DNA from: Flavobacterium sp. LHD-80
GTDB taxonomy: Bacteria; Bacteroidota; Bacteroidia; Flavobacteriales; Flavobacteriaceae
Direction of reading: 5' to 3'
Assembly (NCBI RefSeq): GCF_030929605.1
Contig: NZ_JAVFVS010000005.1
Span: forward strand, 248,001-312,000
Length of the DNA stretch: 64,000 nucleotides
Both the position numbers and the translations under genes were made by a program. Below are positions 34,821 to 43,862 of this stretch, in pieces (within the stretch, counting starts at the first letter, position 1; each line of letters opens with the position of its first letter). Below the pieces are notes generated by a model. That model searched no databases and was not told the DNA's origin. It saw only the letters and a program-made list of their open reading frames with translations.

Positions 34821-37800
34821 TTAAAATGATACGTTTATACTTAAAGAATAAATTCTTGAAAAAGGATACTCAATACCTCGCTCCGCTTTTATAGTAGAAA
34901 CTCTAAAAAACTCATTTGCATAGGCGTTGAATGCTAAACCAGCTAATCCTGATTTATTAAGCCATGCTCTATTAGTTACACGGTATCCTAAACGAAGTGA
35001 TTCACCAGAGATATAATCATCTTTTTGAATGAAGCGGGAAGAAATCGGCGTTTCATTTGTCAAGCTGATCGCTTTAAACTGCGCCATTTGTCCTGGAGTT
35101 GTCCAGCGGTCAGTAAAAGCTCTGGCATCTTGGTTATTAAAAATGGTACTTGAGCTGATGTTTTCGACTTTGTCATATAAAGCAGTATTAAATCGGTCTG
35201 CTCCAAAACTGTAACGAATGAATACTCCTAAACTGAAATTTCCGTAATTGACACTTGTAGAAAAAACACCCGTTGCAATTTCTCTTGAATTCCCCATGAT
35301 TCTTTCATCATTTTTATCTAGAATAAAAGTCGTTTGTCCATTTTTCTTCAAGAAAACTTCTCTTCCTGTAGCCGGATCAATTCCTAAAGAAGGCACTGCC
35401 CAAAGATCATTTGTACTGGCTCCATCGTAAAATCTTGTCAAACTTGTCGTTTTTTTAGCGGCGTCATTCAATGAAGCAAGTGCATTATTAAAGCCTCCTA
35501 ATTCATTTTCATTTGTAGTAGCTGTTAATCCAACTCCCCAATAAAAATTAGCCTTAGCATTATTTATGATTGTATAATTGGCTTTAAGTTCTAAACCTTG
35601 AGTCGTTATATATCCAATATTTAAAGGATAAGCGGTAACACCCGTTGAAGCCGCAAGATCGATCTCAACAATTTGTGGTGAAGTTCGGCGTCTGTATGCT
35701 CCCAAAGTAGCTGTAAGCCTGTTTCTAAACATTGCCAAATCTAATCCTAGAGACAAATCTTTTGTTTTTTGAGGCTCCAGATTTACGTTTGCCAATTGTG
35801 AAACGTTTAATCCGGCTCCAAAAATATTAGTATTAGGATCGTAAGTATAAATATCATGAGATGCAAATCCCACAAGATTTTGATTTCCTGTCTGACCAAA
35901 ATTTGCACGAAGTTTCAAGATATTAACGATATCCTCGTTCATGTTGAATTCGTAGTTCATATTCCAACCAATACCAATTCCGTAGTATGGCGAATATTTT
36001 TTATTTGTTCCAAAATTGGTTGCGCCAGAAATCGTATGCGTCAAATCAAGCAAATATTTTCTATTGTAAGCATAATTTAGCTGATTGGTTAAATCGACGC
36101 TTCGCACCATTTCGCTGTACGTTTCTGGTTTTGAATTCGCTTCAAATCCAAAAGCGAAATTAGGATTACCTGGAACACCTAGTGGAAAACCTCTTAAAGT
36201 TGAACCATAATATCCATATCTTGTCTCTAAAGCTGAAGCTCTCAAAGTGTAATTAACCGAGTGAACATTATTGAAAACATTTGAATAAGTTCCTCCAATA
36301 TTTCCATTCCATTTATTAGTCAGATAATCTTTTCTCTCATAACTTCCTTTTTCGGTTGGAATATCCGAAATAAATTGTGTGTTATCTGGCGAAATAAATT
36401 TTGTTGATGTCGTCTGTAATCTTGAAACTGATATTGCTGCAGTTGTTTTGATATGAGGATTTATATCATAATTTACAGCAAAGTTATTTGTGAAATTAAA
36501 ATCTACACCTTTGTCATAACTGTTTAAACGAACATTATACAAAGGGTTTTCTGCCTGATTTACATAATCATTTACGATTGGTTTTCCAACCGGAATGTTG
36601 GTTCCGTCCATATAACGTGTTGGAACGCCATTTTCATTGTATTTCTCATAATACGGACTCGCTTTTGCCCAAGTAGAAAAAGAACCATAAGGAGATTCCT
36701 GATTATTTCCTCCAGAAATAAAGAAGTTATTATTAAAACTTACTTTTTTCTTTCTGTAAATCAAATTCGCATTATATCCCCAAGTATTGTGTTCAGAACC
36801 TTTCATAGTTCCTGACAGCGATTTGTAATTTCCAGCAAGATTAAATCTAAATTCGTCTGATCCTCCGCCAATTGCCAAACTATGACCAGAAGTAATTCCC
36901 ATTTGAATAGGTTCGCTCAGCCAATAGGTATCAATACCTCGGCGCACATTGGCTAGACGTTTGTTGTAAACTTCGTCCCATTTAAATTGTTGCGCATAAT
37001 CACCAAGACGCGGTACGACATAAGCTTTAGAAAGTCTTTCAAATTCTAATTTTTGCTCGGCATTCATTAAATTATAAACGCTTAAATCTGCCAATTCATA
37101 AGATGAGTTATAAACGTACGAGATTTGTAATTTTCCTGCTACAGGCTTGTTCGTTTCAATAACAACCACTCCGTTTGCAGAACGCGAACCGTATAAAGCT
37201 GTAGAAGCGGCATCTTTAAGCAACGTAATATTTGCAATTCTGTTAATATCCAAATCAACAACCTGCTGTAATGTCGTTGGGAATCCGTCCAAAATAAACA
37301 AAGGCTGATTTGGATCTTCTTTAAAACGGTCATTAACCTGATTAACAGACAAACTAGTCTGTCCTCTAACCTCGATTACTGGCAAAACATTTGGGTTTGA
37401 ACCTGCAATATTATTATTCAAAACCATAAAAGAAGGATCTAAAGTTTTTAAAGCCTGAACAACGTTTTGAGTAGAAACTTGTCTTAATTCTTCACCTTTG
37501 AAAGTAGAAACTGCTCCTGTAATCAACTCCTTTTTACGAACTGTAACTCCAGTATTTATGGTTACGCCACCAAGTTCTTTGGTTTGCTGTTCTAAAACAA
37601 CATTGATAACTTTTCTTTTATTAACAGATATAATTTGTGCAGAATGCCCAACATAGGTAAACAAAATTTGACCTTCTTCTGGAGCTATGATCACATATTT
37701 TCCGTCAAAATCAGTTTGAGTAGCCACAGTACTACCCTTCACTTTTATATTTACACCAGGCAGAGGTTCTTTTTTTTCATTGGTAACAATACCTCTAATT

Positions 37801-38207
37801 TCAATATTTTTAGATTGCATTACGACCACTTTTTCAACTGGAGTTTCTTTAACCACAATTGTGTTGCCGTTCATAAAACTGAAATTAAAATTTTTGCTTG
37901 GAAAACTAGCCTCCAGCAAATCATTTACTTTAATTTTGCCCTTTTTTAAATGTACTTTAGGTAATTTTTTAAATAAATCTTCCTGATAAATAAAAGTATA
38001 ATCTGTCTGCTGCTTGATAATGTCAAAAACTTCATCGACAGTTACCGTTTTATCAGAAGCAATTACAACTTTTGTGTTTTGCGAAAATAGATTTACGGGA
38101 GAAAAACCAAAAATTGTTGTACAAAACAAGAAGATAAAAGTTCTCATAATGTTAATAATTAGCCTATTTCTAATATAGAAATAAGCACTGGTTAATTTAA
38201 ATTTCAT
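34821..38207 (-). CDS. SusC/RagA TonB-dependent receptor with STN domain
   Basis: The 1128-residue outer-membrane protein has, in order, a signal peptide (to about residue 43), an STN domain (residues 45-120, VTVDEVFDIIKQQTDYTFIYQEDLF), a carboxypeptidase-like beta domain (EIRGIVTNEKKEPLPGVNIKVKGS), a plug (VIEVRGQTSLSVNQ, SASTALYGSRSANG-type stretch) and a 22-strand barrel. The STN domain marks receptors that signal through a FecR anti-sigma factor, and fecR lies upstream. It imports a ligand bound by SusD with TonB energy. A second possible start lies 20 residues in (38147). Confidence 0.95.
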   Translation of the reverse strand: MKFKLTSAYFYIRNRLIINIMRTFIFLFCTTIFGFSPVNLFSQNTKVVIASDKTVTVDEVFDIIKQQTDYTFIYQEDLFKKLPKVHLKKGKIKVNDLLEASFPSKNFNFSFMNGNTIVVKETPVEKVVVMQSKNIEIRGIVTNEKKEPLPGVNIKVKGSTVATQTDFDGKYVIIAPEEGQILFTYVGHSAQIISVNKRKVINVVLEQQTKELGGVTINTGVTVRKKELITGAVSTFKGEELRQVSTQNVVQALKTLDPSFMVLNNNIAGSNPNVLPVIEVRGQTSLSVNQVNDRFKEDPNQPLFILDGFPTTLQQVVDLDINRIANITLLKDAASTALYGSRSANGVVVIETNKPVAGKLQISYVYNSSYELADLSVYNLMNAEQKLEFERLSKAYVVPRLGDYAQQFKWDEVYNKRLANVRRGIDTYWLSEPIQMGITSGHSLAIGGGSDEFRFNLAGNYKSLSGTMKGSEHNTWGYNANLIYRKKKVSFNNNFFISGGNNQESPYGSFSTWAKASPYYEKYNENGVPTRYMDGTNIPVGKPIVNDYVNQAENPLYNVRLNSYDKGVDFNFTNNFAVNYDINPHIKTTAAISVSRLQTTSTKFISPDNTQFISDIPTEKGSYERKDYLTNKWNGNIGGTYSNVFNNVHSVNYTLRASALETRYGYYGSTLRGFPLGVPGNPNFAFGFEANSKPETYSEMVRSVDLTNQLNYAYNRKYLLDLTHTISGATNFGTNKKYSPYYGIGIGWNMNYEFNMNEDIVNILKLRANFGQTGNQNLVGFASHDIYTYDPNTNIFGAGLNVSQLANVNLEPQKTKDLSLGLDLAMFRNRLTATLGAYRRRTSPQIVEIDLAASTGVTAYPLNIGYITTQGLELKANYTIINNAKANFYWGVGLTATTNENELGGFNNALASLNDAAKKTTSLTRFYDGASTNDLWAVPSLGIDPATGREVFLKKNGQTTFILDKNDERIMGNSREIATGVFSTSVNYGNFSLGVFIRYSFGADRFNTALYDKVENISSSTIFNNQDARAFTDRWTTPGQMAQFKAISLTNETPISSRFIQKDDYISGESLRLGYRVTNRAWLNKSGLAGLAFNAYANEFFRVSTIKAERGIEYPFSRIYSLSINVSF

Positions 38208-38316
38208 AAATTTACATGTTAATTGGTTGGTTGTTAAAAAATGATTAATTGATTAATACACAGAAAGGGATGAAGTGCGGTACGGTGAGAGGTCTGAACT
38301 TTAATCCCTTTTCTTT

Positions 38317-39462
38317 TTATTTTATTATAATCTTATTGTCTTTTTTCTCATAGGCATTAATGAAATTAATATTCTTGATCGTGGTCAATATGTCTTCTAA
38401 TTTTTGATTTTTATTCAAAACTCCATTGAATTTTACATTACCAAGAGTCGAATCTGCAAATTCAATATCAGTATCATACCATCTTGACAATACTTTCGCG
38501 ATATCTCTTAATGGCATTCCTTTAAAAACAAACAAACCTTTTCTCCATGAAATTTCGTTGTAAACATCGACTTCAGAAATTGCAATGCGATCATCGCTTT
38601 TGCCAATTCTAGACTGTTCATTTGGTGCTAAAATTTCTTTGTTTGCCGCATTGCTCACAGCTACTTTTCCTTTTACTAATGTGGTGTAAATTGTATTTTC
38701 GTCTTTATAAGCCTTGATATTAAATTCAGTACCAATAACTTCGACATTTTGCATTTGAGTTTTCACTTTAAACTTAGAACCTTTGTGTTTTGTACTTGGT
38801 GACACTTCAAAATACGCTTCTCCATAAAGCAGCTCGACTTGTCTGGTTTCGCCGTCAACAAAAGCGACAGGATATTTTAACTGCGATTCTGAATTCAGCC
38901 AAACTCTCGTACTATCTGCCAATTGAACAAAAAACTGCCCTCCTCTCGGAATTGTTAAAAAATTGTTTGCAATTGCTACAGGATTATTTTTGGCATTATA
39001 AATTAATTTTTCGCCATTGCTTGATGCATTTCCTGTTGCGTAGCCTTTTCCTTTTTCCAATGCAATCACAGATCCGTCTTCTAAAGTCAAAGTGGCTTTA
39101 TCAGTTCCTATCAAAATATTTTTATTGGCAACTGCAGGAATATTGTTTTTTGCGTTTTTGGCTGTATTGAATAATAAAGAAATTGAAATCAACATAGCAA
39201 CTGATGCTGCAACCGCAACTCTAAAACTTGTTCTGGTGTAAAAAGGTCGTAACGGAATAACTTCTGTTTCGTCAGCTTTTATTGCTGTCTGAATTCTGTG
39301 AAGCATTTTATGTTGCATTTCTTCTTTTGATCCTAAGCTTTCATCCCATTCTGCTGCAGTCTGGAAACTTTCGTAAAAATGAAGTAATTTTTTACTCTCC
39401 TCCCGATTAGTATCGCCAGAAAGATATCTGTTTAATAACGTTAAGAATTCTTCTTTTTTCAT
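38317..39462 (-). CDS. FecR family anti-sigma factor
   Basis: The 381-residue inner-membrane protein has a short cytoplasmic N-terminal part (LLNRYLSGDTNREESKKLLHFYE), one membrane helix (FRVAVAASVAMLISISLLF near residues 77-95) and the periplasmic FecR domain (GSVIALEKGKGYATG, LADSTRVWLNSESQLKYPV, DTDIEFADSTLGNVKFNG). It should hold the ECF sigma factor encoded upstream and release it on contact with the STN domain of SusC. An AAAGGGAT/ATCCCTTT pair (38264-38311) lies between it and susC. Confidence 0.95.
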   Translation of the reverse strand: MKKEEFLTLLNRYLSGDTNREESKKLLHFYESFQTAAEWDESLGSKEEMQHKMLHRIQTAIKADETEVIPLRPFYTRTSFRVAVAASVAMLISISLLFNTAKNAKNNIPAVANKNILIGTDKATLTLEDGSVIALEKGKGYATGNASSNGEKLIYNAKNNPVAIANNFLTIPRGGQFFVQLADSTRVWLNSESQLKYPVAFVDGETRQVELLYGEAYFEVSPSTKHKGSKFKVKTQMQNVEVIGTEFNIKAYKDENTIYTTLVKGKVAVSNAANKEILAPNEQSRIGKSDDRIAISEVDVYNEISWRKGLFVFKGMPLRDIAKVLSRWYDTDIEFADSTLGNVKFNGVLNKNQKLEDILTTIKNINFINAYEKKDNKIIIK

Positions 39463-39632
39463 TTTTTTTATTATTAATGCGGGAGTATATTAAGTAAGTA
39501 TCTAAAAAGACATTTACCCCCTAGTCCAAATTGTATTTTTTTTGATTTTTTTTACTTTTTTAAGAAAAGCCCCGTCGCATAAGAGAAAATTCAACGGTAT
39601 AGACTTATAATCGGTAATCATTTTAAGACTTT

Positions 39633-40223
39633 CTATAAATTTTTAGAAAGCCAAAAAACCATTGCAACACCCAAAGAACTTCCCATTGATAAACGAATGG
39701 TGTGAAGCGCTTTTGTAATATGATTTTCAACCGTTTTGGTTGAAATATTAAGTCTTTCTCCAATTTCTTTATGGCTTAACTGTTCTTCTCTGCTGAGTTT
39801 GTAAACAGCTTGGCATTTCTCTGGAAGTGTTTCGATAATTAAGTTAAGCTGTTACACCAATTCTTCATGCATTAGCTCCGTTTCTGGCGTTGTGTGTTGA
39901 AAACGTTTTTCTAAATCATCAAAAAGTTCGACTTTAACTTTGTCTTTGTTTTTTCTTAAATGATTAAAAACTTGATAACGCGCAGAAGCGTACATATATC
40001 CTTTTAAAGAAATATGAATTTCCAATTTTTCTCGATTTGTCCAAATATTCAAAAATATATCCTGAATAATATCTTCGCACAATTCTTTGTCTTTAATGAC
40101 ATTATAGGCCGACATAAAGAGAGCCTGCCAAAAAGTATTATACAATTCTGTCAAAGCCGATTCATCTCCGGTGCGAAGACGATCGATTAAAATTTTATCC
40201 TGATTTAATAAGGGTAATGACAA
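39633..40223 (-). pseudogene. ECF sigma factor gene interrupted by an in-frame stop
   Basis: The frame from 40223 to 39633 encodes a complete RNA polymerase ECF sigma factor of 195 residues except for one TAA at 39854-39852. The first part has region 2 (ILIDRLRTGDESALTELYNTFWQ, LCEDIIQDIFLNIWTN) and stops after MHEELV. In the same frame, after the TAA, region 4 continues (QLNLIIETLPEKCQAVYKLS, LSHKEIGERLNISTKTVENHI) to a normal stop at 39635-39633. The only upstream start is TTG at 40223. Without region 4 the product should not recognise -35 DNA. A TAAGTTTG element lies at 40265-40258. A sequencing error cannot be excluded. Confidence 0.8.
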
Positions 40224-40633
40224 TTTTTTTGCTTTAGAGAAATTGAATAATTCGCAACAAACTTAATAATATTATCCAATAATCCTAATTTGCTCTTGTC
40301 TTTGTTCTTTAATAAAAAACATTAAATTATTCTTACAAAAAACTTTTTTACTTAAAAATTTGATAATATTAACCGCTTTGTAATCTAAAAAATTTGACTT
40401 TACATAATTTTTCAGAGTTTAAAAATGGATTTATCAAAGAGGTTGATCTTAAGAAAAATTCGAATTTTTATGAATTATTTCAAAAATGACGTAGCCAATT
40501 TCTTAAATCATAAATTTGAAAAAACCCATCTTTATAAATTAATAAAAAAAGCTTTCCTCGAAATTTTACTGTTCAATTTGATATCTTTTTTGCAAAAAAA
40601 AATCGGAAGAAACACTTCCGATTTTTATATTTT
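40224..40633. other. Intergenic region between sigma gene and nrdA
   Basis: This 410-base, very AT-rich gap holds a -7 element for the sigma gene (TAAGTTTG, 40265-40258, minus strand) and the terminator of the nrd operon. A 70-codon Lys/Phe-rich frame at 40425-40637 runs into the terminator and is not accepted as a gene. Confidence 0.5.
40598..40626 (-). terminator. Terminator of nrdB-nrdA
   Basis: AAAAATCGGAAG (40598-40609) pairs with CTTCCGATTTTT (40615-40626) around a five-base loop. On the minus strand it is followed by a long T-run. Confidence 0.9.
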
Positions 40634-42328
40634 TTAAGATTCACAACTGCTGCAACTCACGAGACTTGTAACCAGTTCTTTAGATACACTCTGGCTTCTT
40701 TGGTAATACAAACTTTTAATTCCGAGTTGCCATGATTCGATCATTAAACGGTTTACTTCTTTTATTGGCAATTCTGCTGGAATATTCAGGTTTAAACTTT
40801 GTCCCTGATCCACAAATTTTTGACGAATTGCTGCTTGTTGTACAATTTCAAGCTGGCTTATTTCTTTGAAGGTTTTAAAAACATCTTTTTCGGTTTGCGA
40901 AAGCTGTTCCATATGTTGAACGCTTCCTCCGTTCAGCATAATCCCACGCCAAACTTCTTCGTTGTCAAGACCTTTTTCTTCTAATAATTTTTTCAGATAT
41001 TTATTTTTTCGCATAAAATTTCCTTTGCTCAAACCTGCTTTGTAATAATTACTGCTGAAAGGTTCAATTCCCGGAGAAGTCTGTCCCAAAATTGCCGATG
41101 AAGAGGTTGTAGGCGCAATTGCCATTGTCGTAGTATTACGTCTTCCATAACCTTTAAGCAATTCAGGTTCGCCGTAAATTCGGGCTAAATCTTGCGTTGC
41201 TTTATCGGCTTTGTCGCTTATATGCTTAAAGATTTCTGTCGTTTTCATTTTGGCTTCCAAACCTTCAAACGGAATCATATTTTTTTGCAAATACGAATGC
41301 CATCCTAAAACGCCCAAACCTAAAGCACGGTGTCTTTTTGCAAATTTATTGGCTGCAGAAAGATAGTAGTTTCCTTCTGTTTTTTCGATAAATTCCTGTA
41401 AAACGGCATCTAAGAAAAAGATCGCTAATTTTACCGCTTCAGTATCTTTCCATTCTTCATAAAGCTCCAGATTCATTGACGAAAGACAGCAAATAAACGA
41501 TTCGTCAAAATCAGACGGAAGCATAATTTCACTGCACAAATTGCTGGCGTTAATTCGCAGATTTTTATCTTTATAAACCTGAGGTTTGTTTTTATTTACA
41601 TTATCGCTAAAGAAAATATAAGGCAAACCTTTTTGCTGACGGCTTTCTAAAACTTTTGCCCAAATTTGGCGTTTTTCAACATCGCCGTCAATCATTTCCT
41701 GCATCCAATAATCGGGTACGCAGATTCCGGTAAACAAATTCTGAATTGGATTTCCGATGCTTTTAATCTTCAAAAATTCTTCAATATCTGGGTGATCTAC
41801 ATCTAAATATGCTGCAAACGCGCCACGACGAACGCCACCTTGCGAAATCGTGTCCATTGTAGTATCAAAAAGTTTCATAAAACTTACTGCACCACTACTC
41901 TTTCCGTTATCTGTTACGGCGCTTCCTCTTTCGCGTAATTCTCCAAAATATCCAGATGTTCCTCCACCAATTTTGGTCTGCATGATTACTTCACCTAATT
42001 TATGTGTAATTCCTTCGATTTCGTCTGGAACGTGAACATTAAAACAAGAAATTGGCAAACCACGCTCTGTACCCATATTCGCCCAAACCGGCGAACTGAT
42101 GCTCATCCAGCCGCGTTCAATCATTTCTACAAAAGAATCTTTTAGTTCCGGTTTATAAAGTCTTTTTGCTGCAGCGGTACAAATTCTGTCAATTGCACCT
42201 TCAACCGTTTCTCCTTTTAAAAGATAGCCGCGGTTTAATATTTGCTCACTTTCAGAGTTTTTCCACCACATTTTATTTCCAGCTTCGCTCATCGGAACGC
42301 TTTCTTGGTTTATATCTATTGTATTCAT
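40634..42328 (-). CDS. nrdA: Ribonucleoside-diphosphate reductase alpha subunit
   Basis: This subunit reduces ribonucleotides to deoxyribonucleotides. At 564 residues it is short and begins without an ATP-cone domain, the minimal form known from Flavobacterium johnsoniae class Id enzymes. It shows LPISCFNVHVPD (active-site Cys), NLCSEIMLP (radical-site region), MNLELY and the ATTTSSSAILGQTSPGIEP loop. The C-terminal redox pair is CSSCES. It lies 11 bases after nrdB and is closed by a terminator. Confidence 0.95.
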   Translation of the reverse strand: MNTIDINQESVPMSEAGNKMWWKNSESEQILNRGYLLKGETVEGAIDRICTAAAKRLYKPELKDSFVEMIERGWMSISSPVWANMGTERGLPISCFNVHVPDEIEGITHKLGEVIMQTKIGGGTSGYFGELRERGSAVTDNGKSSGAVSFMKLFDTTMDTISQGGVRRGAFAAYLDVDHPDIEEFLKIKSIGNPIQNLFTGICVPDYWMQEMIDGDVEKRQIWAKVLESRQQKGLPYIFFSDNVNKNKPQVYKDKNLRINASNLCSEIMLPSDFDESFICCLSSMNLELYEEWKDTEAVKLAIFFLDAVLQEFIEKTEGNYYLSAANKFAKRHRALGLGVLGWHSYLQKNMIPFEGLEAKMKTTEIFKHISDKADKATQDLARIYGEPELLKGYGRRNTTTMAIAPTTSSSAILGQTSPGIEPFSSNYYKAGLSKGNFMRKNKYLKKLLEEKGLDNEEVWRGIMLNGGSVQHMEQLSQTEKDVFKTFKEISQLEIVQQAAIRQKFVDQGQSLNLNIPAELPIKEVNRLMIESWQLGIKSLYYQRSQSVSKELVTSLVSCSSCES

Positions 42329-42339
42329 TTTTTTTCAGT

Positions 42340-43314
42340 TTAGAAGAGGTCGTTTGCTGTAATACTTTTATCATGTTTGGTATATTCTACCGGTCTTTTT
42401 GCAAAAAAATCATCAAGACTGTTTGCAAAAACTTCTTCTTCAAACCATGACATTGCTCTGTAATCTTCTATCGAAACATCAAAAACAGTCGGAATTCCAA
42501 TTTGTTTTAGACTTTCGTCCAATCTAAATTTCATGAAATTAACCAGATCCGTTTTATTGATACTTTCAATTTCGCCATCTTCAAAAATCCAGTCTAAAAT
42601 ATCCGATTCTACACTAATTGAATGTTTAACCGTATCTCTAATCGACAATAAAGTCGCATCATCAAAATAATCTGGAAATTCCTCGCGAATTTTATTTATG
42701 ATAAAAATTCCACCATTCGCGTGAATCTGTTCGTCGATTGAAGTCCACGCAATAATATTGCTCACATTTTTCATATAGCCTTTGAATCTTGTAAACGATA
42801 GCAAAATCGCAAACTGACTAAAAAGCGAAACATTTTCGATTAGAATGCTGAACAAAATCAGCGACACCATATATTTTTTATTATCCTGCGAACGCGTATC
42901 TTTTAAAACATCTGAAAGATAATCAACACGCTTGCGGATTACAGGAACGTCTAGTAATTTTTCGAATTCATCATTATAACCTAAAACCTCCAGCAAACGA
43001 GAATACGCTTCAGAATGTCTAAATTCACATTCAGCAAAAGTAGTTCCGAGACCATTAAATTCCGGTTTTGGAAAATGCTCGTAAATATTTCCCCAAAAAC
43101 TTTTTACCGCAACTTCAATTTGAGCAATTGCCAAAAGACTGTTTTTTATAGCGGTTTTTTCGGCTACATTTAAATGCGAATGAAAATCCTGCGTATCTGC
43201 AGTAAAATCAACCTCAGTATGAACCCAGTACGCTTTATTAATGGCTTCTGTAAATTGCAATACCTCCGGATATTCAAACGGCTTATAATTGATTCTTTTA
43301 TCGAAAATAGACAT
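42340..43314 (-). CDS. nrdB: Ribonucleoside-diphosphate reductase beta subunit, class Id type
   Basis: The 324-residue radical-generating subunit has the metal ligands Glu67 (AQIEVAV), Glu97 and His100 (EFRHSEAY), a Glu in ILIENVSLF and Glu/His in DEQIHANGG. Tyr104 stands at the usual radical-Tyr position. Glu rather than Asp at the first ligand, and the numbers 67 and 104, match what is described for the dimanganese class Id subunit of Flavobacterium johnsoniae, where the radical equivalent resides on Mn rather than Tyr. It has no ATP-cone. The upstream region carries four TTRTCAACAG repeats. Confidence 0.93.
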   Translation of the reverse strand: MSIFDKRINYKPFEYPEVLQFTEAINKAYWVHTEVDFTADTQDFHSHLNVAEKTAIKNSLLAIAQIEVAVKSFWGNIYEHFPKPEFNGLGTTFAECEFRHSEAYSRLLEVLGYNDEFEKLLDVPVIRKRVDYLSDVLKDTRSQDNKKYMVSLILFSILIENVSLFSQFAILLSFTRFKGYMKNVSNIIAWTSIDEQIHANGGIFIINKIREEFPDYFDDATLLSIRDTVKHSISVESDILDWIFEDGEIESINKTDLVNFMKFRLDESLKQIGIPTVFDVSIEDYRAMSWFEEEVFANSLDDFFAKRPVEYTKHDKSITANDLF

Positions 43315-43862
43315 AATATAAAATATTTAATGGTGACAAATTAAGGATTCGAAATGCCGATTTGGGAGGTATTTTGACATCTCGTTACTTACAAATTTAA
43401 GCCAGACATTTTTGTTTTACTTTCGTTTTCATGTTAAAAATAAAAGCAATTATCAACAGCAAAAAAGTCTCATTTTGAACGCCAAAAAAAGTAGTTATCA
43501 ACAGGTACAAAAAATTTCATACTGCTCGAAATATCAGTTATTTATACTAAATCTAAATAGAGTTGTCAACAGAAAAAAGCGCATTCATTCGTTGATTTAA
43601 AAAAAAGGTTATCAACAGCAAACTCAAAAAAGAGCAACATTTTGTCTGAAAAACTGTTACAAAAAAAGAAATTTACAGTCTTATTTAAGCACTCAAAAAG
43701 TTTGAGATTCAAAAAAACCAAATTGTCAAAATCAAACTAATTAATTAATTTTAAACATTTTATACAATTTAAGAATTGTTTAAACTCAAGTTTATAAATC
43801 TTAAGAAAGAAACAAAAATGAGCATTTTCGCTTAAACAATTTTAAAAGACACAACAAACAAA
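43315..43862. other. Intergenic region between nrdB and the AraC gene
   Basis: This 548-base stretch between divergent genes has no credible gene. It contains the four TTRTCAACAG repeats listed separately and, on the minus strand, a TAAATTTG element (43399-43392) that could serve nrdB, without a TTG partner. Confidence 0.5.
43450..43618 (+). promoter_or_regulatory. Four DnaA-box-like TTRTCAACAG repeats
   Basis: TTATCAACAG occurs at 43450-43459, 43495-43504 and 43609-43618, and TTGTCAACAG at 43563-43572, all in the same orientation. The steps are 45, 68 and 46 bases. The repeats resemble the DnaA box TTATNCACA. Because nrd genes are under DnaA control in some bacteria, a link with replication control is plausible, but an origin or another regulator is also possible. 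Confidence 0.55.

Noticed and set aside
38790..39170. A 126-codon frame opposite fecR
   Set aside because: It is an antisense shadow of a well-supported FecR gene with no independent signal.
40425..40637. A 70-codon frame rich in Lys, Phe and Leu on the plus strand
   Set aside because: It lies in very AT-rich DNA, runs through the nrd terminator hairpin and shows no domain or operon context.
43315..43862. Possible chromosomal replication origin, because of DnaA-box-like repeats
   Set aside because: No dnaA, dnaN or other origin-linked gene is nearby and there are only four repeats; control of nrd is the simpler view.
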